A DNA stretch of 64,000 nucleotides, taken from Hymenobacter arizonensis (GTDB taxonomy: Bacteria; Bacteroidota; Bacteroidia; Cytophagales; Hymenobacteraceae). Shown one piece after another: positions 1 through 8,996 of this stretch. Both the position numbers and the translations under genes were made by a program. The DNA lies in contig NZ_FOXS01000004.1 in NCBI RefSeq assembly GCF_900115775.1, positions 372,001 through 436,000 of the forward strand, given 5' to 3'. The stretch's first letter is position 1; every line of letters begins with the position of its first letter. The notes beneath the pieces were generated by a model. The model did not search any database and had not been told where the DNA came from. It worked only from the letters and a program-made list of their open reading frames with translations.

Positions 1-686
1 ACAGCCAGCACGCCCCCCGCCAGCAGCCCCTGCGCCGCCTGAAACTGCAGCATCTGGTTGCTCCAGCTCCACGCTGACATGCCCTGCCGGTGCAGGCGCT
101 CCCGCTCCAGCGCCCACGCCGAACGGATTTCCCCCACTACTGCCCGCGGCAAAAATCGCCAGAATCCCTCCCGAAACCGCGCCGTGACGGGGTCTTGCAG
201 TGTAGCCACGTGCCGGTGGTGGCCGCGGTTGTGCTCGATGAAAAAGTGCGGGTACCAGGTGCTCAGCAATAGGGCCTGCGCCAGGCGCTGCTCCCAGCCA
301 CGAGACCGGTGGCCCAACTCATGCGCCACGTTGATGCCGAGCGCCCCGCAGCAAATGCCCACGCTGAGCACGGTCCCCATCGTTTCAGCCCTGGTGAAGT
401 GCCGGTTACTGAGCGAATACAGGAAAAAAGCCATTAGCGCGTACTGCAACGGTACATTCAGGTACAGAAGCCCGTCGAAGAAGGTGTGCCGTTTGGCTTC
501 AGTGGCGGCGGCTACGCCCGGCTGAGCTGGCGCCGGTGGCCTTAGCCATTCCACCAACGGTACCAGGCCAAATGCATAGGCAAAAGTCAGCCAGGTGTAG
601 GCTCCACCCAGCCATAGGCTCAGCGCTGCCGTTAGTGGCAGCGTGTAGGCAAACAGGTACCGTAGGTCGCGAAGTGAGGGAAGCAT
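1..686 (-). CDS. AlkB-like alkane 1-monooxygenase / membrane fatty acid hydroxylase (3' part cut off by window edge)
   Basis: The reading frame starts with ATG at 686 and runs off the left edge with no stop, so only about 228 N-terminal residues are visible. Several hydrophobic stretches lie before a first histidine box, HELGHR (about residues 122-127), followed some 30 residues later by EHNRGHHRHVAT. These two boxes are typical of the AlkB branch of integral-membrane non-haem di-iron oxygenases, which hydroxylate alkanes or acyl chains in the inner membrane; the third box (NYxEHYG type) would lie beyond the window. HELGHR has Arg where classical AlkB has Lys. The gene stands alone, reading away from the DUF167 gene's 3' end. 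The substrate cannot be told from this part; a fatty acid desaturase-like enzyme is the alternative. Confidence 0.85.
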   Translation of the reverse strand, partial: MLPSLRDLRYLFAYTLPLTAALSLWLGGAYTWLTFAYAFGLVPLVEWLRPPAPAQPGVAAATEAKRHTFFDGLLYLNVPLQYALMAFFLYSLSNRHFTRAETMGTVLSVGICCGALGINVAHELGHRSRGWEQRLAQALLLSTWYPHFFIEHNRGHHRHVATLQDPVTARFREGFWRFLPRAVVGEIRSAWALERERLHRQGMSAWSWSNQMLQFQAAQGLLAGGVLA

Positions 687-761
687 GCCCAGCCAGGGGT
701 TAGGTGCAAGCGGTTGCTACTGCTATCAGCTCCCTAAATATAGCTTATCTCCTTCGTAGAT

Positions 762-780
762 GAGCAAGTGTCCCTTGCTC
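762..780 (-). terminator. Possible weak terminator hairpin after the DUF167 gene
   Basis: GAGCAAG (762-768) and CTTGCTC (774-780) form a 7-bp stem with a 5-base loop just beyond the DUF167 stop codon. There is no clear T run on the minus strand, so termination here is only a suggestion. Confidence 0.3.
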
Positions 781-784
781 CAAA

Positions 785-1054
785 TTAGGGCGTGCGGTGC
801 CGGGCCAGCACCTCCGCACACTGGCTTTCGTCAACATCCAGCAATTCTACTTTTTTGAAAGGTGCGGTGTGGCCGCTCATCAGCACCACGCGGCTTTTAC
901 TGGTGTCAAATACTTCGGCCAGGAAGCCCAGCAGCACGGCATTGGCTTGGCCTTCCTGGGGTGGGGCTTTCAGGCGCACGGTGACGTTGCCGTCGGCGGC
1001 CACCAGTAGTTGGTTGGTGCGGGCACTGGGCTCGGCAAGCAGGTGAAGAATCAT
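785..1054 (-). CDS. DUF167 (YggU) family protein
   Basis: This 89-residue protein matches the small YggU/DUF167 alpha/beta family, with the typical VRLKAPPQEGQANAVLL segment followed by a conserved segment around SKSRVVLMSGHTAPFKKVEL. The function of the family is unknown. Its ATG overlaps the TGA of the upstream endonuclease III-like gene by four bases (ATGA, 1051-1054), so the two are almost certainly translated from one mRNA. Length is normal for the family. Confidence 0.9.
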   Translation of the reverse strand: MILHLLAEPSARTNQLLVAADGNVTVRLKAPPQEGQANAVLLGFLAEVFDTSKSRVVLMSGHTAPFKKVELLDVDESQCAEVLARHRTP

Positions 1055-1857
1055 GAAAATAAACCCTGGGGCGGAGCAATGGGCACGCAGCCATCAACCA
1101 CAGCAGGCTGAGAACCCGGAACCCGGCTTTGCCCAAACGGGCACTGGTCGAGCACCACGCAGCGGTGGCAGGCAGGGCTGCTAAAGTAGCAGCATTTCTG
1201 CCCATGAAACATGAGGGCTTCGTGGTGGTCATACACCTGCTGCGCATCCCAGCCAGGTGGGAGCAGGGCCTCCAGCAGCTTATGCGCTGGTCCTTCGCCC
1301 ACTTTGGGGCCAATTAGGGCCAGGCGCTGAGCCACCCGGTGGTGGTGACTGTCCACGGGCATGGCCGGAATGCGCAGGGAGCTGAACAGGAGAGTGGCCG
1401 CGCTGGTTTTCGGTCCCACCCCGCTGATGCTCTCCAGCCAGGCGCGCGCTTCGGGAATGGGCATTTCGGCCAGAAAGTCGAGCGAGCAGGGCGCATCCGT
1501 GCCGCAACGCTCGCTGATTTCGCGCAGCACGGCCTGAATCCGTGGGGCCTTTTGCTCGGGCCAGGTACAGGCTCGCAGGGCGTGCTGCACGGCCTCGGTG
1601 GGTGCATCGCGCACTTCTTCCCAAGTCGGAAAGGTGGCCCGCAGTTCTTGGTAAGCCCGGTGCGAATCGGCGTTTTTGGTGCGGTGCGAGAGCAGTGCGC
1701 TCACCAATTCGCTCAGCGCGTCTTTAGTGCTGAAAAACCGAAAGGGCGCCCCGTATTCGGCGCAAAGCCGCTCGTGCACCAGCATCGCCTTGGCCTGGCG
1801 GGTGGCAAAGTCGGCAGTCAGGGCTTCGGCAGAGGTAGTCGCGGCTGTGAGTTTCAT
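1051..1857 (-). CDS. Endonuclease III-like base-excision DNA glycosylase with [4Fe-4S] cluster
   Basis: The 268-residue product has the helix-hairpin-helix SGVGPKTSAATLL, whose Lys corresponds to the catalytic Lys of Nth, followed by VDSHHHRV, whose Asp matches the second catalytic residue. The C-terminal cysteines are spaced C-x6-C-x2-C-x5-C (CYFSSPACHRCVVLDQC), the usual iron-sulphur pattern of Nth/MutY enzymes. It should remove oxidised pyrimidines or related lesions. The frame is open back to 1989, but ATG 1857 gives the usual N-terminus and I chose it. The C-terminal tail of about 25 residues after the cluster is longer than in E. coli Nth. Its close relationship to Nth is clear, its exact substrate is not. 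Confidence 0.88.
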   Translation of the reverse strand: MKLTAATTSAEALTADFATRQAKAMLVHERLCAEYGAPFRFFSTKDALSELVSALLSHRTKNADSHRAYQELRATFPTWEEVRDAPTEAVQHALRACTWPEQKAPRIQAVLREISERCGTDAPCSLDFLAEMPIPEARAWLESISGVGPKTSAATLLFSSLRIPAMPVDSHHHRVAQRLALIGPKVGEGPAHKLLEALLPPGWDAQQVYDHHEALMFHGQKCCYFSSPACHRCVVLDQCPFGQSRVPGSQPAVVDGCVPIAPPQGLFS

Positions 1858-2036
1858 CCCCGGCCTACGCAAGTGGCCGGGCAAGAGGTTGCTTGCTGCC
1901 GCCCCAAACAACGCGGTCGGAACGGCACCAGCACAAAAGCAAAGCCCCAATGACACGCCCGACAGCAGCGGACTTATCATTGGGGCCATGCCAGGAGCAG
2001 CTTTAATCTCTACTGCTCTCTCACCAAACGCGGGCG

Positions 2037-3029
2037 CTACCGGGAAGAATTATACAGCGCAATGGCTTGCCGCTGGTTATTTACTTGTTTGCTCTGCAGC
2101 ACAATGGGCACAATGAGCACCGGAACAGCAGCGTAAATCAGCGGCGATATAGCCCGGCCACTTTCCGTGGGCCGCAGCGTTTGCAGCATGCCCGCCACCA
2201 AAAGGCCACCGCCCACCACGTAGCTGGCCACCGTGGCTTGGTGAAACCGCCGCGACTCGGCCAGTAGCTGCTGGGCGCCGGCATTGTCCCGGGTGGCCAG
2301 CATCAGGTTGCGGCTATTCAGGCTCTGGATAGGGCCGTTGTCCTTAGAAAAATACTCGGTTTTGACGGTGCGGTAGCCGCCGTAAGGGTAGCCGCCGAAG
2401 CCACCCATCCCAAAGCCGCCCATTCCCATGCCGCCCATGCCATAGCCGGGGTAGCCAAACCCGCCGGGGCCGGAGTTGTACTGCGCCGAAGTAATGGAAT
2501 ACAGGCTGATGCGGCCGGTTTTGTCGCGCCGCAGGGTGGTTTCGCGCGAGGAGCCCGGCAGCATGGTGCGCACGTAGTGCCCCGATTCGTCTTCGTAGAA
2601 ACCAATCTCGGTGAGGTCAAACCGGCGCTGCCCGTCCAGCAGCAGGTATGAGCGGCCAAACAGCGGGGTCTTCATTTCCACGTCGTAGGCGTTGTACAGC
2701 ATGCCGTTTTTCAGCCCCACCTGAAAGCGGGTGGGCCGGGTGTTGTTGCCCGGCAGCTGGCCCGGCGCAGCAGGCGCGTACACGGGCTCCGACGCCGGAG
2801 CCGGCATGGGCGCGGGCAAAGGCGCCGTCACGGTAGCCCGCCGGGTGCTGTCGGGCGGGGCTACGGGCACGGCTTCCAGCTGGCGGGGAGCAGGGGCGGT
2901 GCGGGGCCGCGAAGGCGGAGGCATAGTGGGAGGCGCGCCCAGCTGGCGGGGGCCTTCGTCCTGCGCCTGGGCCACGGGCCCGGCCAGCATCACCATCGCC
3001 AGCACCGGAAATAGAAGGGGACTTCTCAT
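2037..3029 (-). CDS. Secreted or membrane protein with Pro-rich and Gly/Met-rich regions, unknown function
   Basis: From ATG 3029 the protein has 330 residues and begins with a clear signal peptide ending near AGPVAQAQ. A Pro-rich stretch follows (about residues 30-100), then a folded region with a possible DUF-like core (LKNGMLYNAYDVEMKTPLF), then a run of short GYGMGG/GMGGFG repeats (about residues 205-230). Near the C-terminus two hydrophobic segments (VASYVVGGGLLVAGML and IYAAVPVLIVPIVL) could span the membrane. I do not recognise the family. The open frame extends upstream to 3107, but that extension does not look like coding sequence and would bury the signal peptide. Confidence 0.75.
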   Translation of the reverse strand: MRSPLLFPVLAMVMLAGPVAQAQDEGPRQLGAPPTMPPPSRPRTAPAPRQLEAVPVAPPDSTRRATVTAPLPAPMPAPASEPVYAPAAPGQLPGNNTRPTRFQVGLKNGMLYNAYDVEMKTPLFGRSYLLLDGQRRFDLTEIGFYEDESGHYVRTMLPGSSRETTLRRDKTGRISLYSITSAQYNSGPGGFGYPGYGMGGMGMGGFGMGGFGGYPYGGYRTVKTEYFSKDNGPIQSLNSRNLMLATRDNAGAQQLLAESRRFHQATVASYVVGGGLLVAGMLQTLRPTESGRAISPLIYAAVPVLIVPIVLQSKQVNNQRQAIALYNSSR

Positions 3030-3288
3030 AAAAAGAACAGGAAGAAGGGCTAAACTAAGGTACCAACGCTCGCCAAATATCTCAGGCCCGCTGCAAATAG
3101 CATGCAACTGTGCGCCTGCGCCGCAAACGAAAGGTAAGGGGGCTTAATTCCGTTTCCGCGGCACAAGTTTACACAATGCCGTGCCTGGTCCACTAGTCCC
3201 TGGTCAGCTCACTCCTGGTTCATCTTTCCCGCGCCGCTGTCCTGCCTGTGCACAGCGACTTCGCCACCGGTTATTTCCTGCCTGCCGC

Positions 3289-3705
3289 CTAGTTCAGCAG
3301 CTTTTCCAGCAGGCTTAGGCTGTCCGATAAGTCGCTGCTGGTTTCAAAGTCCAGCGGCTTCAGAATGTAGCCGCTCACCCCCAACTGCTCGGCGTTGAGG
3401 CGGTCTATGTCCATGCCGGAGGTTGTGGTAATGAAAACCGGAATGTCCTGAAAATCGGGATGGGCCCGCAGCTCCGTCAAAAACTCAATGCCGTTCATTC
3501 GGGGCATGTTCAGGTCGAGCAGAATGACTTCTGGCAACGGCCGGATAGGCTCAGCCCCATTGCGCCCCAGCAGCAGGTCCAGGGCTTCCTCGCCGTTGAA
3601 CGCCGTGAGCAGCTGGTGAGGTACGTTGAATTTTGCGAAGGATTTCTCCGCCGTCATCGTATCAAAAATATCGTCCTCAACAAGTAATACCGAGCGCATA
3701 AACAT
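3289..3705 (-). CDS. Single-domain CheY-like response regulator (Rcp1-like)
   Basis: The product is essentially one receiver domain of 138 residues. The acidic pair is in LLVEDD, the phospho-accepting Asp in VILLDLNMPRMNG (about residue 64) and the conserved Lys in GYILKPLDF (about residue 116); TTTSG supplies the switch Thr/Ser. There is no output domain. Insertions and the DxLLG segment resemble the Rcp1-type regulators that pair with phytochrome-like or CHASE3 kinases. It lies 91 bases downstream of a histidine kinase on the same strand, its probable partner. A second ATG at 3699 is equally plausible as a start. Confidence 0.92.
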   Translation of the reverse strand: MFMRSVLLVEDDIFDTMTAEKSFAKFNVPHQLLTAFNGEEALDLLLGRNGAEPIRPLPEVILLDLNMPRMNGIEFLTELRAHPDFQDIPVFITTTSGMDIDRLNAEQLGVSGYILKPLDFETSSDLSDSLSLLEKLLN

Positions 3706-3710
3706 CAATT

Positions 3711-3794
3711 AACAGTTAACAATAAACATTTAACAGATAGTATTCAACAGTTGACGGCTAATTGTTCACTGTTAAATGACAGTTGTTAACTGTT
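3711..3794. repeat. AT-rich palindromic intergenic repeat between kinase and regulator
   Basis: AACAGTTAACAA (3711-3722) and TTGTTAACTGTT (3783-3794) are perfect 12-base inverted copies, with further TAACAG/CTGTTAA words between them. Its composition is far more AT-rich than the flanking genes. Similar wording occurs at 28442-28516, between an LptF/G gene and tgt. Confidence 0.7.
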
Positions 3795-3796
3795 CT

Positions 3797-5287
3797 TCAC
3801 TTAGGCCATGTAAAGATAAAGGCGGCTCCCTGCCCCGGCGCCGATTCGATGCGAATCTTGCCTTGATGCTCGTTGATTAGCTTCTGCACAATGCTTAAGC
3901 CGATGCCCGTGCTTTCGGCCGTGTTGCGGTCGCGCAAGGTCTGAAACAGTAGGAAAACCTTTTGGTGGTATTCCGGGGCAATGCCGGGTCCGTCGTCCTG
4001 CGCCCGAAACTCGTAGCAGCGGCCGGCATCGGCGCAGGTCACTGCCAGTTGCCCGGCGCCCCGGTGGTGGTACTTCACCGCGTTGCTGAGTAGGTTGGTA
4101 AACACTTGCTGCAAGCCCAGGCGGTTGGTGGCGAACACCGGCAGGTTCGGCCCGAGGTGCAGCGTGAAATCGGGCGGTACTACTAGCTCGGCCACTTCGT
4201 TCAGCAGCTGGCTCACGTCGACGGTGCTCACCGATTGGGCTGTGCGCCCCACGCGGGCGTAGGCCAGCAAGCCATTTATCAGGTCTTCGAGGCGGCTTAG
4301 GCGCCCCTTCATCTGGGTGAGGTAGGTGCGAAGCTGGGGCGACAGCTCGGCAGAGAGTTCCTCCTCAATCCACTTCACAATGGTGGTGACCCCGCGCAGG
4401 GGCGCTTTCAGGTCGTGCGACGCCACGTAGGCAAACTGGTCGAGTTCCTGGTTGCGCTTTTCCAGGGCGCTGAAGCTGGACTCCAGCGTTTGGGTCATGC
4501 GGTTGAGCGAAATGGCCAGGCCGCCCAGGTTGTCGTCGGCCTCGTCGCTAATCTTCACGGTGTAGTCGCCCTGCACCACCTGTTCGGCCAGCGAGCGAAT
4601 TTGGGCAATGCGCCGGCTGATTTGCTGGTTCACCTCGGCCAGCTCGTCCTGCAGCCGGCGGTTATCGGCCAGCTCTTTCACAATTTTTATTACCAGCCAC
4701 ACCACAATGATGACCGCCAGCACCGCCGATACCAGCACCACGATGGGGGTGGCTTTTTCAAACACATCCTGCAGGGCGCTACGCTGGGCTAGCAAAGCCA
4801 TTTCCTGTTGCTGAATGCGGTCGTACAGTAGCCGGACTTGGCGCAGCGTCTGGCGGTCGGTGTCGAGCAAGGTTTGCAGGGCAGCCTTGTTCATCGACTT
4901 GTTCATGTCGGTGAGGGGGCGCAGAATGCGGAATTCCTGCTCCACCAGCGCCCGCAGCGAATCGAGGCGGGCCTGCTGGGTGGTATTATCGGCCGTGAGC
5001 TGGTCGAGGCGCTCCAGGCTGGTGGGCAGCATGCCGCTGGCCAGGCTGAAGGGGCGCAGGTACAGCGTGTCGCCGGTGAGGAGGTAGCCGCGCACGCCGG
5101 CTTGCGCATCTTTGAGCACTGCCGCCACGTTGGCCACCTGCTGCATCACCTGGTAAGTGTGCTCCACGCGCTTGGTTTGAACGCTCAGTCCCCGGATGCT
5201 CCAGAAAGAGGCCGCCGCGGTGAGCAGCAGAATGCCGACTGCCAGCCCCAGGCCCGCAATAATTTTTCCGTCAATTTTCGATTTCAT
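3797..5287 (-). CDS. Membrane sensor histidine kinase with CHASE3-like sensor and HAMP
   Basis: The 496-residue protein has a transmembrane helix at 9-31, a periplasmic helical region of about 145 residues of the CHASE3 type (GVRGYLLTGD is characteristic), a second helix at 180-203, a HAMP segment, a HisKA domain with His291 in FAYVASHDLKAPL, and a HATPase domain with N-box NLLSNAVKY, DDGPGI and GIGLSIV. It autophosphorylates and should pass phosphate to the receiver-only protein encoded just downstream. The H-box FAYVASHDLKAPLRG is the subtype often found in phytochrome-like and CHASE3 kinases. The signal is unknown. Confidence 0.93.
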   Translation of the reverse strand: MKSKIDGKIIAGLGLAVGILLLTAAASFWSIRGLSVQTKRVEHTYQVMQQVANVAAVLKDAQAGVRGYLLTGDTLYLRPFSLASGMLPTSLERLDQLTADNTTQQARLDSLRALVEQEFRILRPLTDMNKSMNKAALQTLLDTDRQTLRQVRLLYDRIQQQEMALLAQRSALQDVFEKATPIVVLVSAVLAVIIVVWLVIKIVKELADNRRLQDELAEVNQQISRRIAQIRSLAEQVVQGDYTVKISDEADDNLGGLAISLNRMTQTLESSFSALEKRNQELDQFAYVASHDLKAPLRGVTTIVKWIEEELSAELSPQLRTYLTQMKGRLSRLEDLINGLLAYARVGRTAQSVSTVDVSQLLNEVAELVVPPDFTLHLGPNLPVFATNRLGLQQVFTNLLSNAVKYHHRGAGQLAVTCADAGRCYEFRAQDDGPGIAPEYHQKVFLLFQTLRDRNTAESTGIGLSIVQKLINEHQGKIRIESAPGQGAAFIFTWPK

Positions 5288-5369
5288 TGGGTACGAAGGT
5301 AATGGCCCGCCCTACGCTTGCGCCAGGCCTAAGGTTGGGCTCGGGCGCGGCACGCGTATCTTCGCGGCC

Positions 5370-6197
5370 ATGCCGTTTGCCCCTTCCGACCGCCTCAGTA
5401 GCCCCCAAAATCCGCGCATCAAACAGTTGTTGCGCCTCCAGCAAAAGTCAGCCGAACGCCGTGCCCTGGGCCTTACCCTGGTGGAAGGATTGCGCGAACT
5501 CACCATTGCCGTAGAGGCCGGCGTGGCCGTAGCAGCGGTGTATTCCTGTCCCGAGCTGGCTGGCGAAGCAGGCCTTCAGGCCCTTTTACACTTGTTTGAC
5601 GCCAATGCCGCCGGCCCGGAGTGGTTCGAAGTCACCCGGCCCGTATTCGAAAAGGTAGCCTACCGCGAAGGCTCCGATGGCATCCTAGCCGTGCTGCGCA
5701 CCCCGGCCCGCACCCTGGCCGACCTGCGTCTCCCGGCCAATCCACTCGTCATAGTGCTCGAGGCCGTGGAGAAGCCCGGCAACCTCGGCGCCGTGCTCCG
5801 CACCGCCGACGCTGCCCCCGTCGACGCTGTGCTCATCGGCGACCCACGTACCGATTTATTCAATCCCAATGTCATCCGGGCCAGCATTGGCTGCGTGTTC
5901 ACGGTACCCACCGTGGCCGCACCGGTAGCCGATATCATGGCTTTTCTGCGCGAAAAAGGCATCCGGAGCTACGCCGCCGCCCTCGCCCCGGAAGCCCGCA
6001 ACTACACCGAATGCGACTTCCGCCGCCCCACCGCTCTGGTGATGGGCACCGAAGCCGACGGCCTCACGCCCCAAATGCGCCAAGCCTGCGACGAAACGGT
6101 TATCATTCCCATGATGGGCCGCATCGACTCGCTCAACGTGAGCGTAGCAACCGCCGTGCTCACGTTTGAGGCCGTGCGGCAGCGCACTAGCGCTTAG
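5370..6197 (+). CDS. TrmH/SpoU-family RNA 2'-O-methyltransferase
   Basis: The 275-residue product has all three SPOUT motifs: NLGAVLRTADA (motif 1, with the conserved Asn and Arg), LVMGTEADGLTPQM (motif 2) and IPMMGRIDSLNVSVATAVL (motif 3), which form the knotted SAM-binding site. The N-terminal domain (SSPQNPRIKQLLRLQQKS...LVEGLREL) is the substrate-binding type found in TrmH-family rRNA methylases. It should methylate a ribose 2'-OH in rRNA or tRNA; the target base cannot be read from sequence. I chose ATG 5370 because the homologous domain starts there, although the frame is open from 5196 across the divergent kinase gene. Confidence 0.92.
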   Translation: MPFAPSDRLSSPQNPRIKQLLRLQQKSAERRALGLTLVEGLRELTIAVEAGVAVAAVYSCPELAGEAGLQALLHLFDANAAGPEWFEVTRPVFEKVAYREGSDGILAVLRTPARTLADLRLPANPLVIVLEAVEKPGNLGAVLRTADAAPVDAVLIGDPRTDLFNPNVIRASIGCVFTVPTVAAPVADIMAFLREKGIRSYAAALAPEARNYTECDFRRPTALVMGTEADGLTPQMRQACDETVIIPMMGRIDSLNVSVATAVLTFEAVRQRTSA

Positions 6198-6302
6198 CGT
6201 AATGAGGAACGCACGTCGCCTTTAATCAAGCAGCTAGCGCTCTATGCAAGTGGTGCTATGTCTTCTTTTGAGCAATCTTAACCTGACTCTCGAGAAGACC
6301 AC

Positions 6303-6818
6303 CTAGTACACTACCACTTCAAACCCTAGCTCTCCTGCCAGAGCTCGCACCTGCTCCACCTGCTCCTCAGCCACTATCCCCAAAGGATACGAGTCGCTAT
6401 CCAGCGTGAAAAGCACCAGGGCCAGCCCCAGCTTTTCCAGCGCGTCGTGCACGGTATCGAGCTGCTCCGGGCCGGGTTCGCGGCGGCCTGCCAGGGTAGT
6501 GGGCTTTAGTCTGGCCGCTCGCTTTTGCTGCGCCAGTATCTCATTCAGGCCTTCGGCAATGGTGGGCGCCGTGTCGTTCCAATCACTCTCCCAGGCCAGG
6601 TCCTCGCTCAAAAGCGCATCGATAAGGGCTATGTCCCGCAGCTCCTGCGGGGGCAGCGGCGCTACAATGCCACGTTCTTCCAACTCCTCGGCAAACCTCT
6701 CCGCGTACATCTCCGGGTTGCGAAGCACTAGGGCCAGCCGCTCGCTCACGCGTTGCGTGGCCGCCGCGTCATCCAGCGTAAACAGCTGAATAAATTGGTT
6801 TAGTGAAGTAGAGTTCAT
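6303..6818 (-). CDS. Conserved-looking hypothetical protein
   Basis: A 171-residue soluble, acidic, mainly helical protein starting at ATG 6818 (the frame continues to a TTG at 6854). Notable segments are VLRNPEMYAERFAEELEERGI and the C-terminal LGLALVLFTLDSDSYPLGIV. Codon use fits a real gene. I recognise no domain; the C-terminal part recalls the DUF6630 type of small Bacteroidota proteins, but this is a weak impression. It follows the typA terminator and is probably expressed from its own promoter. Confidence 0.65.
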   Translation of the reverse strand: MNSTSLNQFIQLFTLDDAAATQRVSERLALVLRNPEMYAERFAEELEERGIVAPLPPQELRDIALIDALLSEDLAWESDWNDTAPTIAEGLNEILAQQKRAARLKPTTLAGRREPGPEQLDTVHDALEKLGLALVLFTLDSDSYPLGIVAEEQVEQVRALAGELGFEVVVY

Positions 6819-6865
6819 CAGGAGCGCAGGTAAAGCGAATGTCGATTCTTTCAAAATTAACCATT

Positions 6866-6897
6866 AAAAAAGGCGCGGCTAGTGCCGCGCCTTTTTC
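6866..6897 (-). terminator. Intrinsic terminator of typA
   Basis: AGGCGCGGC (6871-6879) and GCCGCGCCT (6884-6892) form a GC-rich stem with a four-base loop, with A and T runs on both sides. Read on the minus strand, the stem is followed by TTTTTT, as expected for the end of the typA transcript. Confidence 0.85.
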
Positions 6898-6945
6898 TCA
6901 AACTACAGTGCTGAACGGCAATCCGCCAACTCAGCACAGCCATAA

Positions 6946-8757
6946 CTACTCGGCCGTCTTGGCGTAGCGCAGACGCTCGTTCTCGTCGAGCAAAATCTTG
7001 CGCATGCGTACCGACTTCGGCGTTACCTCCAGGTACTCATCCTTCTGGATATATTCCATGGCTTCCTCCAGCGAGAACTGACGCTTGGGAACAATCTTGG
7101 CGTTGTCATCCGTACCCGAGGCACGCATGTTAGTCAGCTTCTTGCCCTTCTGGATGTTGATGGTCAAGTCGTTCGGGCGGGTGTGCTCGCCTATAACCTG
7201 GCCAGCGTATACTTCTTCACCTGGGTCTACGAAGAACGAGCCACGGTCCTGCATCTTGTCGATGGTGTAAGCCGTGCCGGGGCCGGTTTCCAGCGAAATC
7301 AGCGAACCCGCAATACGGCCTGGAATCACGCCTTTGTGCTCCTCGAAGTCGATGAAGCGGTGGTTCATGATGGCTTCACCACCGGTAGCCGTCAGCACGT
7401 TGTTACGCAGGCCGATGAGGCCACGCGAAGGAATACGGAATTCCAAGTGCTGCAGGTCGCCTTTGGGCTCCATGATGGTCATTTCGCCTTTGCGCATGCT
7501 CACCAATTCAATCACCTTGCCGGCGGTTTCCTCGGGCACGTCAACCACGAGCAATTCCATGGGCTCAAGGCGCTTGCCGTTGTCGTCCTCCTTGAAGATA
7601 ACCTGGGGCTGGCCCACTTGCAGCTCGTAGCCTTCGCGACGCATGGTCTCGATGAGTACCGACAAGTGAAGAATGCCGCGGCCGAACACGAGGAAGGTAT
7701 CCTCTTTGTCGGTAGCCTCCACGCGCAGGGCGAGGTTCTTCTCGGTTTCTTTGAACAGACGGTCACGCAAGTGACGCGACGTCACAAACTTGCCTTCCTT
7801 GCCGAAGAACGGCGAGTTGTTGATGGTGAACAGCATGTTCATCGTCGGCTCGTCGATGCTGATGCGCTCAAGTGCCTCCGGGTTTTCGAAGTCAGCGAGG
7901 GTATCGCCAATGTCGAAGCCTTCGATGCCCGATACGGCGCAGATTTCGCCGCTTTCTACCTGGTCCACCTTCACCCGGCCAAGGCCTTCGAAAATGTGCA
8001 GCTCACGGATTTTTACTTTTTTGATGCTGCCATCTGCCTTCATCAGGCTCATGTTAGAACCCTCTTTCAGGGTGCCGCGGTGCACACGGCCGATGGCGAT
8101 ACGACCCACGAACGACGAGTAGTCGAGCGAGGTAATCTGCATCTGGGGCGTGCCTTCCAGTACTGGCGCGGGAGGAATTGAAGCCACCACAGCGTCGAGC
8201 AGCGGAATCAGGTCTTCCGTCTTCTGCTTCCAGTCGGTGCTCATCCAGCCCTGCTTCGAGGAGCCGTACAGCGTCACGAAGTCCAACTGGTCTTCCGAAG
8301 CGCCAAGGTTGAACATCAGGTCGAATACCTGCTCGTGCACCTCGTCGGGACGGCAGTTTTCTTTGTCTACTTTGTTCACCACCACAATGGGCTTCAGGCC
8401 CAAATCGATGGCTTTGCCGAGCACGAAGCGGGTCTGCGGCATGGCGCCTTCGAAGGCATCCACGAGCAGCAGTACGCCGTCGGCCAGCTTCAACACGCGC
8501 TCTACTTCACCACCGAAGTCGGCGTGACCAGGGGTGTCGATGATGTTGATTTTAACGTCTTTGTAGCGTACCGATACGTTTTTGGAAACGATGGTAATGC
8601 CGCGCTCGCGCTCCAGCGGGTTGTCGTCGAGGATGAGGTCATCGAACTGCTGGTGAGCGTCGAAAATCTTGGATGCGTGGATAATTTTATCCACAAGGGT
8701 AGTCTTGCCGTGGTCAACGTGAGCGATGATGGCAATATTCCGAATGTTCTGGGCCAT
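6946..8757 (-). CDS. typA: Translational GTPase TypA/BipA
   Basis: The 603-residue protein begins with MAQNIRNIAIIAHVDHGKTT, containing the G1 loop; DTPGHADF (G3) and NKVDKENCRP (G4) follow, then the EF-G-like beta-barrel and domains III and V and the BipA-specific C-terminal domain. This ribosome-associated GTPase helps 50S assembly and stress or low-temperature growth. Length is normal. The frame extends to 8802, but the conserved N-terminus and a TACCTTTG promoter element at 8778-8785 place the start at ATG 8757. Monocistronic. Confidence 0.98.
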   Translation of the reverse strand: MAQNIRNIAIIAHVDHGKTTLVDKIIHASKIFDAHQQFDDLILDDNPLERERGITIVSKNVSVRYKDVKINIIDTPGHADFGGEVERVLKLADGVLLLVDAFEGAMPQTRFVLGKAIDLGLKPIVVVNKVDKENCRPDEVHEQVFDLMFNLGASEDQLDFVTLYGSSKQGWMSTDWKQKTEDLIPLLDAVVASIPPAPVLEGTPQMQITSLDYSSFVGRIAIGRVHRGTLKEGSNMSLMKADGSIKKVKIRELHIFEGLGRVKVDQVESGEICAVSGIEGFDIGDTLADFENPEALERISIDEPTMNMLFTINNSPFFGKEGKFVTSRHLRDRLFKETEKNLALRVEATDKEDTFLVFGRGILHLSVLIETMRREGYELQVGQPQVIFKEDDNGKRLEPMELLVVDVPEETAGKVIELVSMRKGEMTIMEPKGDLQHLEFRIPSRGLIGLRNNVLTATGGEAIMNHRFIDFEEHKGVIPGRIAGSLISLETGPGTAYTIDKMQDRGSFFVDPGEEVYAGQVIGEHTRPNDLTINIQKGKKLTNMRASGTDDNAKIVPKRQFSLEEAMEYIQKDEYLEVTPKSVRMRKILLDENERLRYAKTAE

Positions 8758-8777
8758 GTGTTGTGTTTTTGCGGGTG

Positions 8778-8785
8778 CAAAGGTA
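8778..8785 (-). promoter_or_regulatory. Bacteroidota-type -7 promoter element of typA
   Basis: On the minus strand this reads TACCTTTG, matching TAnnTTTG. It lies 20 bases before the typA start codon. I see no good TTG element at the right distance, so only the -7 element is claimed. Confidence 0.6.
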
Positions 8786-8996
8786 CAGATAAAAAGGCGC
8801 AAAGCCTTGGCTTACTCAACTCTTAATCAGCACCCAGCCGAGGATGGGGCCGCGCTGGCCGTCGCGCAGCCAAGCATGTCGCCCTAAATCAATTAGCCGG
8901 GGCGTAAGGTTCCCGCTGCTTTCGCGTTGGTCCATAAGACCGAACCGCGGGCCCGTCTCGTATGTTGGGCACTTGTACCTCAACCCATTCTCGCAC

